A stretch of DNA of 64,000 nt from Verrucomicrobiales bacterium (GCA_029212615.1 JARGPJ010000002.1:124001-188000); one strand, 5' to 3'. Counted from the first letter of the stretch, positions 1-8,431 are shown. The notes: generated by a model from the letters alone, not told the origin. Made by a program: numbers and translations.

Positions 1-968
1 GTGTTCTTTCCGGTGATTTCTTTTTCACCGATATGCCATCCATGATCAGACCAGAGAACAATGATGGTATTTTCACGGAGTCCATTGCGATCAAGCGCTG
101 CAAGGACGCGGCGAACCTGATCGTCGACAAAGGTGGTGCAAGCGAGATAGGAGCGGGTCAGGTTCATCCACTCATCTGCGTCCTCGAGAAATTCGAGGCG
201 CGGCTCAGGAAGCTTCCAGTGCAGGTACCATGAAAAACGCGGCGTGTCGCTGCGGTCATCGCGTTTAATGATTGGCAGGGCGGTGGAATTCTCCGGGTGC
301 ATGTCGAACCATTTTTGTGTCGCGAAGCAGGGTACGTGAGGGAGAAAGAAACCACAGGAGAGAAAGAACGGCTCATCCTTCGGCATGGAATCGAGTTTTT
401 CCTCTGTCCAGGAAGCGATTTTATAATCCCCTTTGTCTTCGTCTTTGTGATCAAACACACCCCAATCCATCAGTTTATGGCCGGATGGGGAATCAACCAT
501 CGGCTTTGGCGGGAAAGGTGCGCCTGTCGCCGCGGGACCGACTTCATCCCATTCGATCCCCTCTTCTCTTCCGTATCGGCCATGATAAATTTTCCCTGCG
601 GTATAAGTGCGGTAACCCTGACGGCTGAGATACTTGGGAAGCGGCTCCATTTCCGCCAACTCCGGAACCTCCCGGAACCAGGGACTGAGCCCGTAGATTC
701 CGGTTGAACCGGGGCGCTTCGAAAGCATCAGGCTGGTCCTTGAAGGATTGCAAAGCGGTGACTGGCAATGGGCGTTGGTGAAGGCGGTACCAGTGGCTGC
801 GAGCTTGTCGATATTCGGGGTGATCGCGTTAGGGTGCCCCCCCATGTAACCGATCCAGTCGTTTTGATCGTCGATCGCGATCATGAGGATATTTGGCTTC
901 TCTACGGCATGAGCAAGCGGAAACCCAAGGGCAAGAAAAGAAAAGAGTATGGTCTTGTAGCGTGACAT
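1..968 (-). CDS. Sulfatase, secreted (partial, C-terminus cut by window edge)
   Basis: The reading frame is open from an ATG at 968-966 to the window edge, giving the first 322 residues. A signal peptide (about residues 1-21) is followed by PNILMIAIDDQNDW, the first metal-binding segment with Asp33 and Asp34. The sulfatase signature CNPSR lies at residues 73-77; Cys73 would be oxidised to formylglycine by a maturase encoded elsewhere. Near the edge SDHGWHIGEK matches the second metal and substrate segment of iduronate-2-sulfatase-like enzymes. Such enzymes hydrolyse sulfate esters on polysaccharides in the periplasm or outside the cell and are abundant in marine Verrucomicrobia and Planctomycetes. 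The family is clear; the substrate is not predictable. Confidence 0.93.
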   Translation of the reverse strand, partial: MSRYKTILFSFLALGFPLAHAVEKPNILMIAIDDQNDWIGYMGGHPNAITPNIDKLAATGTAFTNAHCQSPLCNPSRTSLMLSKRPGSTGIYGLSPWFREVPELAEMEPLPKYLSRQGYRTYTAGKIYHGRYGREEGIEWDEVGPAATGAPFPPKPMVDSPSGHKLMDWGVFDHKDEDKGDYKIASWTEEKLDSMPKDEPFFLSCGFFLPHVPCFATQKWFDMHPENSTALPIIKRDDRSDTPRFSWYLHWKLPEPRLEFLEDADEWMNLTRSYLACTTFVDDQVRRVLAALDRNGLRENTIIVLWSDHGWHIGEKEITGKN

Positions 969-1034
969 AACAGGGTTGGAGATTTGATCTAACTCTATTG
1001 ACTCGCTTGAGTCCTTCAAGAACCGTATTGCGTC

Positions 1035-1742
1035 ATGCGTGCTGCTTTTTGTGTCTTATTCAACCTAAGCCTCTCTCTCTCTGTCAGAGGAGAAACGCCA
1101 ACTGTAGCGACTTTTTCTATCGTCGCCCTCGATCCTGAAACCGGCGAGATTGGGGTGGCGGTTCAGTCAAAAATTGTCGGTGTCGGATCAGTGGTTCCCT
1201 TCGCGAGGGCGGGAGTAGGAGCTGTTGCCACGCAGGCATTTGCAAATGTCGGCTACGGAAGGTTGGGGCTTCTGGCATTGGAATCGGGGATGGATCCGGA
1301 GGCGGTGATTAAGCTGCTGACGCGGGATGATCCCGCCCGGGAAATGAGACAGGTTGGAGTCATTTCGGCGGCCGGAACCAGCGCGAATTTCACCGGCGGT
1401 GAATGCATGGAGTGGGCAGGTGGAATGACGGGGACAAACTTTTCGGTCCAGGGGAATATTCTCACGGGACAGGAAGTGATTGAGTCCATGGCGAAGGCAT
1501 TTGAGGAAACGGAGGGAGTTCTTGCGGTGCGCTTGATTGCCTCTTTGCACGCCGGGCAAAAGGCGGGGGGCGATTCGCGGGGGCGTCAATCGGCTGCCTT
1601 GTTGGTCGTATGTAAGAACTGGGGGTATGGCGGAGTCGGTGACCGCTTTCGCGATATCCGGGTTGATGAGCACGAGACGCCGATCAAAGAACTGGAGCGA
1701 GTTTACCGAAAGCATTGCGCCCTCTTTCCCCGGCCGGAGTAG
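1035..1742 (+). CDS. DUF1028 family protein (Ntn-hydrolase-like), secreted
   Basis: A 235-residue protein with a short signal peptide (about residues 1-20) followed by ATFSIVALDPETGEIGVAVQ and VGSVVPFARAGVGAVATQA, the highly conserved start of the DUF1028 family. The family has an Ntn-hydrolase-like fold, and the Thr/Ser of the TFSIVA segment has the position expected of a nucleophile, but the biochemical role is unsettled. The gene diverges from the sulfatase (66 bases apart). No clear ribosome binding site precedes the ATG. Family assignment is secure, function unknown. Confidence 0.85.
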   Translation: MRAAFCVLFNLSLSLSVRGETPTVATFSIVALDPETGEIGVAVQSKIVGVGSVVPFARAGVGAVATQAFANVGYGRLGLLALESGMDPEAVIKLLTRDDPAREMRQVGVISAAGTSANFTGGECMEWAGGMTGTNFSVQGNILTGQEVIESMAKAFEETEGVLAVRLIASLHAGQKAGGDSRGRQSAALLVVCKNWGYGGVGDRFRDIRVDEHETPIKELERVYRKHCALFPRPE

Positions 1743-1849
1743 AATCCATTATTCCCGCGGAATGAGGGTTCATTTTTCATCAATCAACGAAGTCGCGGCT
1801 CGACCCGTCTCGCGAAAAAGGGTAGGAAACAAAGGAGGAGTTTTTCCCT

Positions 1850-3103
1850 ATGCTTGAGTTTTCCGACGCCCCCTATCAATTCTTTGAAGCAAAGCCTTCG
1901 AAGGTAATTATTCAGCTTGCCCGTCTCGCAAACCGCCTGCTTGTCCTGCCCGGAAAGGGGCATCGCGTGGATGAAATCGAGATGCGCGGAGCGATCGACA
2001 AATTGGATCAAGCCCGGGCTGAGGGGTGCCGTCTCCTCTTTGTGATCAATCATCCCAGTCACAGTGATCCTCAGGTTGTCACTGAACTTCATCGTCGCCT
2101 CGGTATCCCCTCCTGTTTCATGGCGGCCTACGATGTTTATCTGCGCAGCAAATGCGCGGCGTGGACGATGCAACGTCTCGGCAATTTTTCGATCGATCGC
2201 GAGGGCAGTGACCGTAAAGCGATGAGTACCGCTATCGAGGTGCTGAAGAAAGGCGAGCAAGCGCTCAATATCTACCCGGAGGGCAATGTGTATCTCACCA
2301 ATGACAGAGTTACTCCTTTCCTGGACGGGACTGCCTTTATTGCGGCAAAGGCGCAGGCGGCTCTCAAGGAAACAAAGCTGAAGATCATTCCAATCAGCTT
2401 GAAATACACGCACCTCACGGCGCCGCGAGAGGCTGTTACGCAGCGAATGCTCGCGCTTGGAGCTGACAGTGGCTACGTTTTCCCCGGGGGGGCAACGGCT
2501 GATCCGATGGGGGCGGTTCTCGGTCTTGGGCAACACATTGTCAAAGGCTACCTGGAATCGCACGGCTACCCAAAGGCCTTCGGAGATCAGGATCATTCGC
2601 TTTACGAAATGCTTACCGGATTTGCTGAGCATCTCGTCGATGAGTTGGAAAATTCTCTCAGCCTCAATTCTGATGATGAGCAGTCTCTCGTCGATCGGAT
2701 TCGAAAGATTCGTTCGTCGATTCATCAGATTCGAACGGATGAGAAGATAGATACCCCTCCTGATATCGATGGTCTCGCTGATAAAGCGATCCTCGCCTTT
2801 CGAATCAATGGTCATCTCACTCCTTACCTGAGTGAACACCCGACGATTGATCGCTACGACGAAACAGTGGAGCGGATTGCTGAAGATTTTTATTCCAGGG
2901 CGATGCCTCGAACAGGGCCACGCCGTGCTATCGCGAGCTTTGGCGAACCGATGGATGTTTCCGCCTACCTGGAAGAGGCCGGCGGGAAAGCCCGCAATGC
3001 GGTTCGGGCGATGACTCGTGACATGGAGTCAGCGGTGCAGTCAGGGATTGATGCGATCAATGCCGCCAATGACGCTCCGGGGGCATCGGTGATTGGAGCG
3101 TAG
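1850..3103 (+). CDS. 1-acylglycerol-3-phosphate acyltransferase-like protein (PlsC family)
   Basis: A 417-residue protein. The acyltransferase HxxxxD catalytic motif is visible as NHPSHSD (His68 to Asp73), and YPEGNVYL (about 142-149) matches the PEG substrate-binding motif of the PlsC/LPLAT superfamily. The C-terminal 200 residues are charged and helical, an extension beyond the usual 240-residue enzyme. The start is decided by a strong ribosome binding site, AAAGGAGGAG at 1830-1839. Likely role is acyl transfer to a lysophospholipid or related alcohol at the inner membrane; the exact acceptor is unknown. A long antisense frame across this gene is a shadow. Confidence 0.8.
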   Translation: MLEFSDAPYQFFEAKPSKVIIQLARLANRLLVLPGKGHRVDEIEMRGAIDKLDQARAEGCRLLFVINHPSHSDPQVVTELHRRLGIPSCFMAAYDVYLRSKCAAWTMQRLGNFSIDREGSDRKAMSTAIEVLKKGEQALNIYPEGNVYLTNDRVTPFLDGTAFIAAKAQAALKETKLKIIPISLKYTHLTAPREAVTQRMLALGADSGYVFPGGATADPMGAVLGLGQHIVKGYLESHGYPKAFGDQDHSLYEMLTGFAEHLVDELENSLSLNSDDEQSLVDRIRKIRSSIHQIRTDEKIDTPPDIDGLADKAILAFRINGHLTPYLSEHPTIDRYDETVERIAEDFYSRAMPRTGPRRAIASFGEPMDVSAYLEEAGGKARNAVRAMTRDMESAVQSGIDAINAANDAPGASVIGA

Positions 3104-3169
3104 TTTAGAGCCCGCGTTCCCGGGGGATCCGGACCGGGTTACCCTCGATTTCAAAGGGGGGATGATTGT

Positions 3170-3197
3170 CACTCCGGACGCGCGGGCGTCCGGAGTG
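3170..3197. repeat. Perfect 12-bp inverted repeat between convergent genes
   Basis: CACTCCGGACGC at 3170-3181 and its exact complement GCGTCCGGAGTG at 3186-3197 enclose a GCGG loop. It lies between the convergent acyltransferase and outer-membrane protein genes and could stop transcription from both sides. Neither strand has a T-run behind it, so it is not a canonical intrinsic terminator. Confidence 0.6.
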
Positions 3198-3223
3198 GCG
3201 AAGAAACAACAGATCGATTCTTC

Positions 3224-4312
3224 TTAGAATGCTTTCTGCCAGCCAGCCACGATGCTGTAGTCGCGCTCCATGCCAACTCCATGGGCATCCTGCTCCACAG
3301 GGAAGAGGGCTTCGACCGCTAAACGGTGACCGCCGCCGAGAAGCAGGTTCAGGCCGATACCGGCCTCAAGGGCGTCTCCCCCGTAGTTTTGCTGGAGGTG
3401 AGGTGGTGCGGAATGACCGTGAGGACCATTGTAGTGGCCTTCGATCTGATCCTGGTAGCTGTAGTTGAGACGACCTGAAATACTCAGCGAATCGGATAGT
3501 GGATAAGCGACCCAGGAGGTAAGGTTGATCCCGTCTCCATAGCGGAAACCACTTTCGTTTTCCTCTTCAAGATGAATCAGTCCGGTCGCCTGGGCACCCC
3601 ATGAAAAACGGTCGGACTGGCCGAGGTAGGTGATGCCGGGCTTAAAGGCAAAAGTCCCCTCACCTGACTGCATTCCATAAGGAAGAAAGCTGCCGTGTTC
3701 CATGTGATCGACCTCTGCGGTAGGCAGAACGAAGCCGAAGTTGAGATGCACGCGCTGACGATTGCGGTCATAGATTTTAACGAGACCACCCACAGTGATG
3801 TCTCCGAGACCTTCACTGGAGTGACTGAATGTCGATCCGGGTGCGGCGGCATGACCACCGTGACCATGGCCGCCATGAGCAGCATGAGGGTTGCTCATCA
3901 TTTCCATGTCCATGCGGACATAGTTGAACATGGCGGTCAAGGTGAGCCAGTCGGAAGGGGCATACATCAGGCCCACCATTTGCATGTCCATCTCCATTTC
4001 CTGAGCGGCAGTGCTGTAGCCGAAATGGAAGACCTGGTGATTAGTCAGGGATTGTGTTCCGTTGCGATGCCCGTCCATGTTCATGTTCATGTATCGGTAG
4101 GAGACCATCCATTCACCTGCTTCGTGAGTGTGGTCACCCATGACTCCGATGGGAGCGTGAGCATCAACGCGGTGAGAATCGTAATCCTCGGCGAAGCTGT
4201 AGTTTTTGGCTGAAGTTTCCTTTCCGGAATCAGAATAGTAGTCGCCGGCGGAAAGAGCGAAGGGAACTGCGCAAACGGCAGTGAGAAATGATTTAAAAAA
4301 ATGTGATTTCAT
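3224..4312 (-). CDS. His/Met-rich outer-membrane beta-barrel protein, possibly copper-related
   Basis: A 362-residue protein with signal peptide (about 1-21), alternating amphipathic strands and a C-terminal Phe, as in outer-membrane barrels. Its layout (low-complexity Met/His region early, then barrel strands with GLGDITVGG and FGFVLPTAEVD) resembles transporter-like proteins annotated as the MetA pathway of phenol degradation, many of which accompany copper genes. Metal-ligand-rich segments are YMNMNMDGH (74-82), EMEMDMQM (105-112), MDMEMM (134-139) and HAAHGGHGHGGH (143-154). With the small Cys-rich membrane protein encoded upstream on the same strand it may form a metal-handling pair. That role is inferred from composition only. 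Confidence 0.7.
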   Translation of the reverse strand: MKSHFFKSFLTAVCAVPFALSAGDYYSDSGKETSAKNYSFAEDYDSHRVDAHAPIGVMGDHTHEAGEWMVSYRYMNMNMDGHRNGTQSLTNHQVFHFGYSTAAQEMEMDMQMVGLMYAPSDWLTLTAMFNYVRMDMEMMSNPHAAHGGHGHGGHAAAPGSTFSHSSEGLGDITVGGLVKIYDRNRQRVHLNFGFVLPTAEVDHMEHGSFLPYGMQSGEGTFAFKPGITYLGQSDRFSWGAQATGLIHLEEENESGFRYGDGINLTSWVAYPLSDSLSISGRLNYSYQDQIEGHYNGPHGHSAPPHLQQNYGGDALEAGIGLNLLLGGGHRLAVEALFPVEQDAHGVGMERDYSIVAGWQKAF

Positions 4313-4478
4313 TAGAAATATAGAAAAATTGAATGGATTGCGTTCATGGAACGCGAGGGTGGAACAGAGGCGTGCTTTGAATTTGAACTCACCTCAGTTC
4401 AGACGGTATTCCGGAGGAATATCGAAGCGTTTCCCCTGAAGCTGATGGTTCGGGGAGTTGGCCCGGTACGGGCGACGT

Positions 4479-4946
4479 TCAGGAAGGGCTAAGATCCCGT
4501 GGAGGAGGCGTGAGTGGGCCATTTCCATCCAGGCTGCGAAGTAAACGCACGCCATATGCAGACAAATTGGCTGATGAGTGATTGTCATCAGGATTCCGGA
4601 AAGCAGGTCTTTCAGCTTCACCGTTTACCGCAAGCGTTTTGAGAAACAGTTCCAGCCTCTCTGATGGGGACGGAAAGTCGCTCTGATCCGCCGGGGACGG
4701 GTCCTGAAGTTGACTCGCCGCGCAACAAAGTGCGCATGGTGCCGCATCGGTGACGGCATAGGCAAGCTGGTCGATGCCCCCCGCCTCAAACGCCATGTCG
4801 ATCCAGGCATAACTCTGCACAAGGATAGGTGCGACTCCACCCACAAGGAGGATGAGGACGCAGGCGACGCAAGCCTGAAAGAAGCTGGAGATTCGGTCAA
4901 TCAACGGAGGAGGGGAAGAAACAAAGAGAGCCTCACCAAGGCTCAT
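4479..4946 (-). CDS. Small membrane protein with a CxxCC motif (DUF2946-like)
   Basis: A 155-residue protein if started at the ATG at 4946; a longer version from a TTG at 4982 is possible but has no better ribosome site. A hydrophobic segment (about 22-45) is followed by APCALCCAA with Cys71, Cys74 and Cys75, then a charged tail rich in Pro and Ser. The size, one membrane segment and CxxC-type cluster recall small DUF2946-like proteins found beside copper genes. It lies upstream of the His/Met-rich outer-membrane protein in the same direction, about 165 bases away. I do not recognise a specific function; an overlapping 75-residue frame at 4394-4621 looks like a shadow. Confidence 0.5.
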   Translation of the reverse strand: MSLGEALFVSSPPPLIDRISSFFQACVACVLILLVGGVAPILVQSYAWIDMAFEAGGIDQLAYAVTDAAPCALCCAASQLQDPSPADQSDFPSPSERLELFLKTLAVNGEAERPAFRNPDDNHSSANLSAYGVRLLRSLDGNGPLTPPPRDLSPS

Positions 4947-4960
4947 TTGTCGGACAGTGA

Positions 4961-4976
4961 ACGAGCAAAGTGAGGA
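4961..4976 (-). promoter_or_regulatory. 16-base motif shared with the region upstream of the LolA-like gene
   Basis: The 16 bases TCCTCACTTTGCTCGT (minus strand) end 14 bases before the ATG at 4946. The same 16 bases occur at 26120-26135, again on the minus strand, 30 bases before the start of the LolA-like gene. Both copies are non-coding and in the same orientation relative to a start codon. It could be a promoter or operator element, or chance. Confidence 0.3.
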
Positions 4977-5100
4977 AGTCAAGTGTGCTCGTAATCATAG
5001 ATCAGTCAGGGTGTTTTCGGTGGCGACTCCCCTCACCTGCCATCGCCACCGGGACCTGCGTCGTTTGACTCGACGTCGGGAATCCGTGAGTCACGGACAC

Positions 5101-5131
5101 AAAAAAACGGCGGGCTTGCAGGCTCGCCGTT
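5101..5131 (-). terminator. Intrinsic terminator of the small outer-membrane protein gene
   Basis: On the minus strand a 10-bp stem (AACGGCGAGC with GCCCGCCGTT, one G-T pair, 6-base loop) is followed directly by a run of T. It lies 30 bases after the stop codon of the gene ending at 5161. Confidence 0.85.
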
Positions 5132-5160
5132 CTTACTGCTTGAGGAGGTTCAACCGGCCT

Positions 5161-5727
5161 CTAGAACGGGAATTTCATCCCGGCACGAACCTGGGTGAAG
5201 TCAGGCAGTGTCTCATCGACCCAGTTGTAGGAGAAGTCAGCGAAAAACCCGAGGCAACCCCAGGATTCCAGGCGGAAATCAAGACCGCCTCCCAAATTCC
5301 AAAGCATCTCTGATTCGTTTGCATTGACGACGCCCGGACCACCAAAGATGTAGGGGGCAATCGTGCTGCAGCACTCTCCTCCGAGAGGGAAACGGTAAAC
5401 GGCATTCAACTTCCCGACATGCTCAGCATCGCCCCCTCCATGGAGAGCATAGCTTCCTTCCAGGCCGAAATTATGGCCGAAAAAGTAGCCAAGGGCAACG
5501 CCGCCGCCCATTTCATTCGAAAGAATACTGGGGCTTTCAGGCCAATAGCCTGACATAAAAACGCTGAACTCGAAACCCGCATCGTAGCAGTAACTCGAAC
5601 TCGTCACGGTCTGCTCAACCATGGGGGACTTGGCACTGTGGAATTTCTGTTTATCCCAGCCCCAACCGGCCTGAGCCATAGATCCAAGGAAGAAAGTGGC
5701 GAGAAAGAAGATGGAAAGGCTTTTCAT
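5161..5727 (-). CDS. Small outer-membrane beta-barrel protein
   Basis: A 188-residue protein with a cleavable signal peptide (about 1-20, ending AQA) and short alternating strands: GGGVALGYFFGHNFGLEGSY, LNAVYRFPL, IAPYIFGGPGVV, LGGGLDFRL, FFADFSYNW, and a C-terminal VRAGMKFPF ending in Phe. This is the pattern of 8-strand barrels of the OmpA/OmpW-like class with no OmpA peptidoglycan-binding domain. There is no hint of a ligand. It has its own terminator and appears monocistronic. Confidence 0.7.
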   Translation of the reverse strand: MKSLSIFFLATFFLGSMAQAGWGWDKQKFHSAKSPMVEQTVTSSSYCYDAGFEFSVFMSGYWPESPSILSNEMGGGVALGYFFGHNFGLEGSYALHGGGDAEHVGKLNAVYRFPLGGECCSTIAPYIFGGPGVVNANESEMLWNLGGGLDFRLESWGCLGFFADFSYNWVDETLPDFTQVRAGMKFPF

Positions 5728-5796
5728 TTCACAAGTGATTGAAAAATCCTAGCGGGAAATTTCTATGTGACAAACCTTTTTTTCTTCAGAGGAATC

Positions 5797-6633
5797 TCAT
5801 TCACCTTCGTAGCTTTCATCCATCATAATCAAGTCGGTGATGGTAACAAAGCGATAGCCTTTGGCGAGGAGTTGATCCAGCGTCGAAGGCATCGCATCGA
5901 CTGTCGTGGAATGGAGATCGTGAACGAGAAGGATTCCTCCCGGTTTTGCCCCGTTGACGAGGCGACTGGTCACCACTGAGGCGCCCGGCTTTTTCCAGTC
6001 CTCGGGATCGACTGACCAAAGAATTGTCGGATAGCCGAATTCTTTGAGCATGAGCTTCTTCTGATCGTTTAGAATAGCCCCTCCCGGCGGCCGCATTGAG
6101 CGCGGAGCGACCCCTGAGGCCTTCAGAATCATGTCGTGGGCTTCCTGGAGTTCTTTGCGGAGCGATGCGTCCGACATTTTCGACAGTGTTCCGTGAGTTA
6201 CGGTGTGATTTCCAATTTCATGCCCTTCGACGATCATGCGGCGAAGTAGTTCAGGATTGTACTTCACCATGTTGCCCACCACATAGAAAGTCGCCTTAAT
6301 GTTACGCTTTTTCAGCATGTTCAGGAGCCTTGGAGTATTCACACCATGCGGACCGTCATCAAAGGTGATCGCGATGACTTTTTCACTGGTTTGAATGCTG
6401 AAATAAGTGGCATCGATCTCGCGATCCCAGCCCGGAATTGTTGAGGTCCTTGCTTTGAGTGAATCCCAGGAAGGTTTCTCAAGTCCGACTGGCACCCGGA
6501 TGACTGCAGCGAGATTTGTCTGATCCAAGGGCAGAGGTTCGAGGGAAACGGCCCCGGGCATCTGGCAGGCACTAAGTGCCAGCAACGGTGCCAGCAGCAC
6601 TAGAGTAAGATTGAGTCGAATCCCCATGTTCAT
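5797..6633 (-). CDS. Polysaccharide deacetylase (NodB domain), lipoprotein
   Basis: The NodB catalytic signature is complete: TFDDGPHG with the catalytic Asp pair at 92-93, HEIGNHTVTH with zinc-binding His143 and His147, then RPPGG and the late LLVHDLH. I place the start at the ATG at 6633, because the sequence then begins with a lipoprotein signal peptide ending LALSAC (Cys23); an ATG at 6672 would add 13 residues before it. These zinc enzymes remove N-acetyl groups from chitin-like glycans or peptidoglycan in the envelope. The next gene upstream is an L,D-transpeptidase on the same strand, so a cell-wall role is attractive but unproven. Confidence 0.88.
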   Translation of the reverse strand: MNMGIRLNLTLVLLAPLLALSACQMPGAVSLEPLPLDQTNLAAVIRVPVGLEKPSWDSLKARTSTIPGWDREIDATYFSIQTSEKVIAITFDDGPHGVNTPRLLNMLKKRNIKATFYVVGNMVKYNPELLRRMIVEGHEIGNHTVTHGTLSKMSDASLRKELQEAHDMILKASGVAPRSMRPPGGAILNDQKKLMLKEFGYPTILWSVDPEDWKKPGASVVTSRLVNGAKPGGILLVHDLHSTTVDAMPSTLDQLLAKGYRFVTITDLIMMDESYEGE

Positions 6634-6690
6634 CGAACCTTGCAATGAGCTAATATGCTTTTCAAGGGACAAGTGTAAGTTGCTTCAGGT

Positions 6691-7467
6691 TTACGGACGA
6701 ATATTTTGTTCAATCTGATTCCGGAGAGGATCAGGCATTTCCAGCGTCTTCAGCTCGAATGCCGGGATCTGGATAAGGATTGGATATTCTTCCGCATTCA
6801 GCCATTTCAGGAGCCCTATCATTCGATTTTTCCCCATTGCCGTACAGCCAATGGTGGGGTGTCCGGGCCCATACCAGCGGTGCAAAAAAATGGCACTCCC
6901 CCGTCCCGGTCTGATTTGACTCCGGTTGTGGGCAACCACAATGACATGATCATATATCCCGTCGCTGCGCTTCAACTTTTCGGCGGATGTCCAATCCTTT
7001 GGAAATCTGGAGTCGTCAGCAACAACCCACTGGTTGTAAAAGCTTGAAGCCGGATCATCGACCCATCGGTCACGAGGAAAAACCTGCCGATAGGGAAATG
7101 ATCCTTTCGGCAAAGGCTCAGCCCCAAATCCGAACTCTAACCTGAAAATGCCTGCCGGAGCACGCTGATCCCCCTCATGCTTCTGCGGTTTCCCGGTCCG
7201 TTCCCGGTGCAGTCCAAGGCCCCAGCCAAGTCCCTTGCGACCTACCATGACCGGAGTCGGTCTTCCTTCTGTTTTCCAACTCCCATTGCGGTGATGAAAA
7301 GTGTGAAGAGTTCCCCGTGCGGAGGCCCAGTTGTCTGTGACAACAAGAATCACTTGTCGACAATGAGTTGTCCAATCCTGCGCCGGCGATTGTTCGCCGG
7401 AGACGATCAGGAGAATCAGTATTGCTGCTTGAAGGCGCCGTCGTGTGAATCGAAGGAATGGAATCAT
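6691..7467 (-). CDS. L,D-transpeptidase family protein (YkuD domain)
   Basis: A 258-residue secreted protein with an N-terminal signal or anchor segment (about 10-29). The catalytic region HRWYGPGHPTIGCTAM contains His196 and the nucleophile Cys208, in the H-x(n)-[ST]-x-GC arrangement of YkuD transpeptidases. The substrate loop APAGIFRL (103-110) is also typical. These enzymes cross-link peptidoglycan stems (3-3 links) or attach proteins to the wall, in the periplasm. It lies 57 bases upstream of the polysaccharide deacetylase in the same direction and may be cotranscribed with it. Confidence 0.88.
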   Translation of the reverse strand: MIPFLRFTRRRLQAAILILLIVSGEQSPAQDWTTHCRQVILVVTDNWASARGTLHTFHHRNGSWKTEGRPTPVMVGRKGLGWGLGLHRERTGKPQKHEGDQRAPAGIFRLEFGFGAEPLPKGSFPYRQVFPRDRWVDDPASSFYNQWVVADDSRFPKDWTSAEKLKRSDGIYDHVIVVAHNRSQIRPGRGSAIFLHRWYGPGHPTIGCTAMGKNRMIGLLKWLNAEEYPILIQIPAFELKTLEMPDPLRNQIEQNIRP

Positions 7468-7542
7468 CTCAGATGGCGGGGATTTTCTCTTGCGAAGCTT
7501 TCATTTTCAAGCACTGTAGCCGCTCGCACTTTCGCGCGTAAA

Positions 7543-7632
7543 GGACAGATGTCTGAGCGGTTTAAGGAGCACGCTTGGAAAGCGTGTGTAGGGGTAACTC
7601 TACCGTGGGTTCGAATCCCACTCTGTCCGCCA
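7543..7632 (+). tRNA. tRNA-Ser (anticodon GGA)
   Basis: Acceptor strands GGACAGA (7543-7549) and TCTGTCC (7622-7628) pair perfectly. The anticodon stem CACGC/GCGTG (7570-7574 with 7582-7586) encloses a loop with GGA at 7577-7579. A long variable arm, as in class II tRNAs, precedes the T arm GTGGGTTCGAATCCCAC. The discriminator is G7629, and CCA is encoded at 7630-7632. It reads UCC and UCU serine codons. Confidence 0.97.
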
Positions 7633-7634
7633 TC

Positions 7635-7675
7635 AAAAAGCCGGAGCCCCAAATTCATTGGGGTTCCGGCTTTTT
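7635..7675. terminator. Strong bidirectional intrinsic terminator after tRNA-Ser
   Basis: A 16-bp stem from AAAAAGCCGGAGCCCC to GGGGTTCCGGCTTTTT with a 9-base loop (one G-T pair). It starts 3 bases after the tRNA and has T-runs on both strands, so it insulates the tRNA from the sigma-factor cluster that follows. Confidence 0.93.
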
Positions 7676-7733
7676 GGTTACGGAATAAGACTGCGCGGCT
7701 GCCGGAATAGATTTTCAGTTTATTTCAATTGCT

Positions 7734-7760
7734 TGCGTCTTTTTGCTCAAATTGACGTCT
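7734..7760 (+). promoter_or_regulatory. Predicted ECF-type promoter of the SigZ gene (copy 1 of a repeated element)
   Basis: TGCGTC at 7734-7739, then 16 bases, then CGTCT at 7756-7760. The whole string TGCGTCTTTTT-N11-CGTCT recurs exactly at 8432-8458 in front of the flavoprotein gene. A 16-base spacer and a CGTC-type -10 element are typical of ECF sigma promoters. The ATG begins 10 bases after the -10 element, so the mRNA would have almost no leader, matching the absence of a ribosome binding site. Confidence 0.7.
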
Positions 7761-7769
7761 ATGTAGTAT

Positions 7770-8426
7770 ATGTCAGGATCACCTTCCGCCATCAACCTTG
7801 AGAGACTCTCGAGTGAGGAGCTGCGAAACTCTCTTTTGAGATTTGTTCACTCCAGAGTCAGTGATCGACACCTCGCTGAAGATCTCACTCAGGAAATCCT
7901 CCTTCGGGGATTGGCCAAACACTCCGAATTGAGGGACCGGGAGAGGCTTGAGTCATGGTTGTTTCAGATCGCCCGAAATGTCATTTCCGATCACTTTCGA
8001 AAGGCGAAACCCACGGAAGCGTGCTCCGATGATCTGCCTGATGAAAGACAGCCTCGTCCCTTTGTTGCCGAGGAAGAGGCTGTGCTTCGTGAGATGCTGT
8101 CTTCTTTTATTCGCGGGGTCGTGGAGGCTCTCCCGGGTATTTATCGCAATGCCCTATGCTACACGGACTATGAAGGACATACTCAGGCGGAACTCGCATT
8201 GAAGGAGGGGATCTCCCTTTCCGGTGCGAAATCACGGGTTCAACGTGCCCGTCAGGAAGTTCGTAACGCGGTGAAGCGGTGCTGCCACATTGAGAAAGAT
8301 CACTACGGTCAGATTCTTGAAGTGAGAGAACGTCAAAACCCAGAAGCTGTCCTTGAGATAGACCGGGTGAGAAATGGTGAAGCGAAGAATCAATCAGCCG
8401 AATTTCACGGGAAAAATTTTCAATAA
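7770..8426 (+). CDS. sigZ: ECF RNA polymerase sigma factor, SigZ type
   Basis: A 218-residue sigma-70 family protein. Region 2 is seen as AEDLTQEILLRGL (37-49) and ESWLFQIARNVISDHFRK (61-78); region 4 spans about 115-170 with LPGIYRNAL and GAKSRVQRARQEV as the recognition helix. After region 4 comes CCHIEKDHYG (171-180), the conserved Cys-Cys tail of SigZ-like proteins. No anti-sigma gene lies beside it, so the tail may sense the signal directly; that is inference. It likely drives its own promoter and that of the flavoprotein, since both carry the same upstream element. The gene is followed by an ArsO-like flavoprotein and an MFS transporter. Confidence 0.85.
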   Translation: MSGSPSAINLERLSSEELRNSLLRFVHSRVSDRHLAEDLTQEILLRGLAKHSELRDRERLESWLFQIARNVISDHFRKAKPTEACSDDLPDERQPRPFVAEEEAVLREMLSSFIRGVVEALPGIYRNALCYTDYEGHTQAELALKEGISLSGAKSRVQRARQEVRNAVKRCCHIEKDHYGQILEVRERQNPEAVLEIDRVRNGEAKNQSAEFHGKNFQ

Positions 8427-8431
8427 TAGTC

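Noticed and set aside
1784..2839. Long minus-strand frame (351 residues) opposite the acyltransferase gene
   Set aside because: It is antisense to a gene with catalytic motifs and a strong ribosome site, and its own sequence is Arg/Leu-rich with no recognisable domain.
7464..7658. 64-residue minus-strand frame across the tRNA-Ser gene
   Set aside because: It spans a structurally perfect tRNA and is a known type of false translation.
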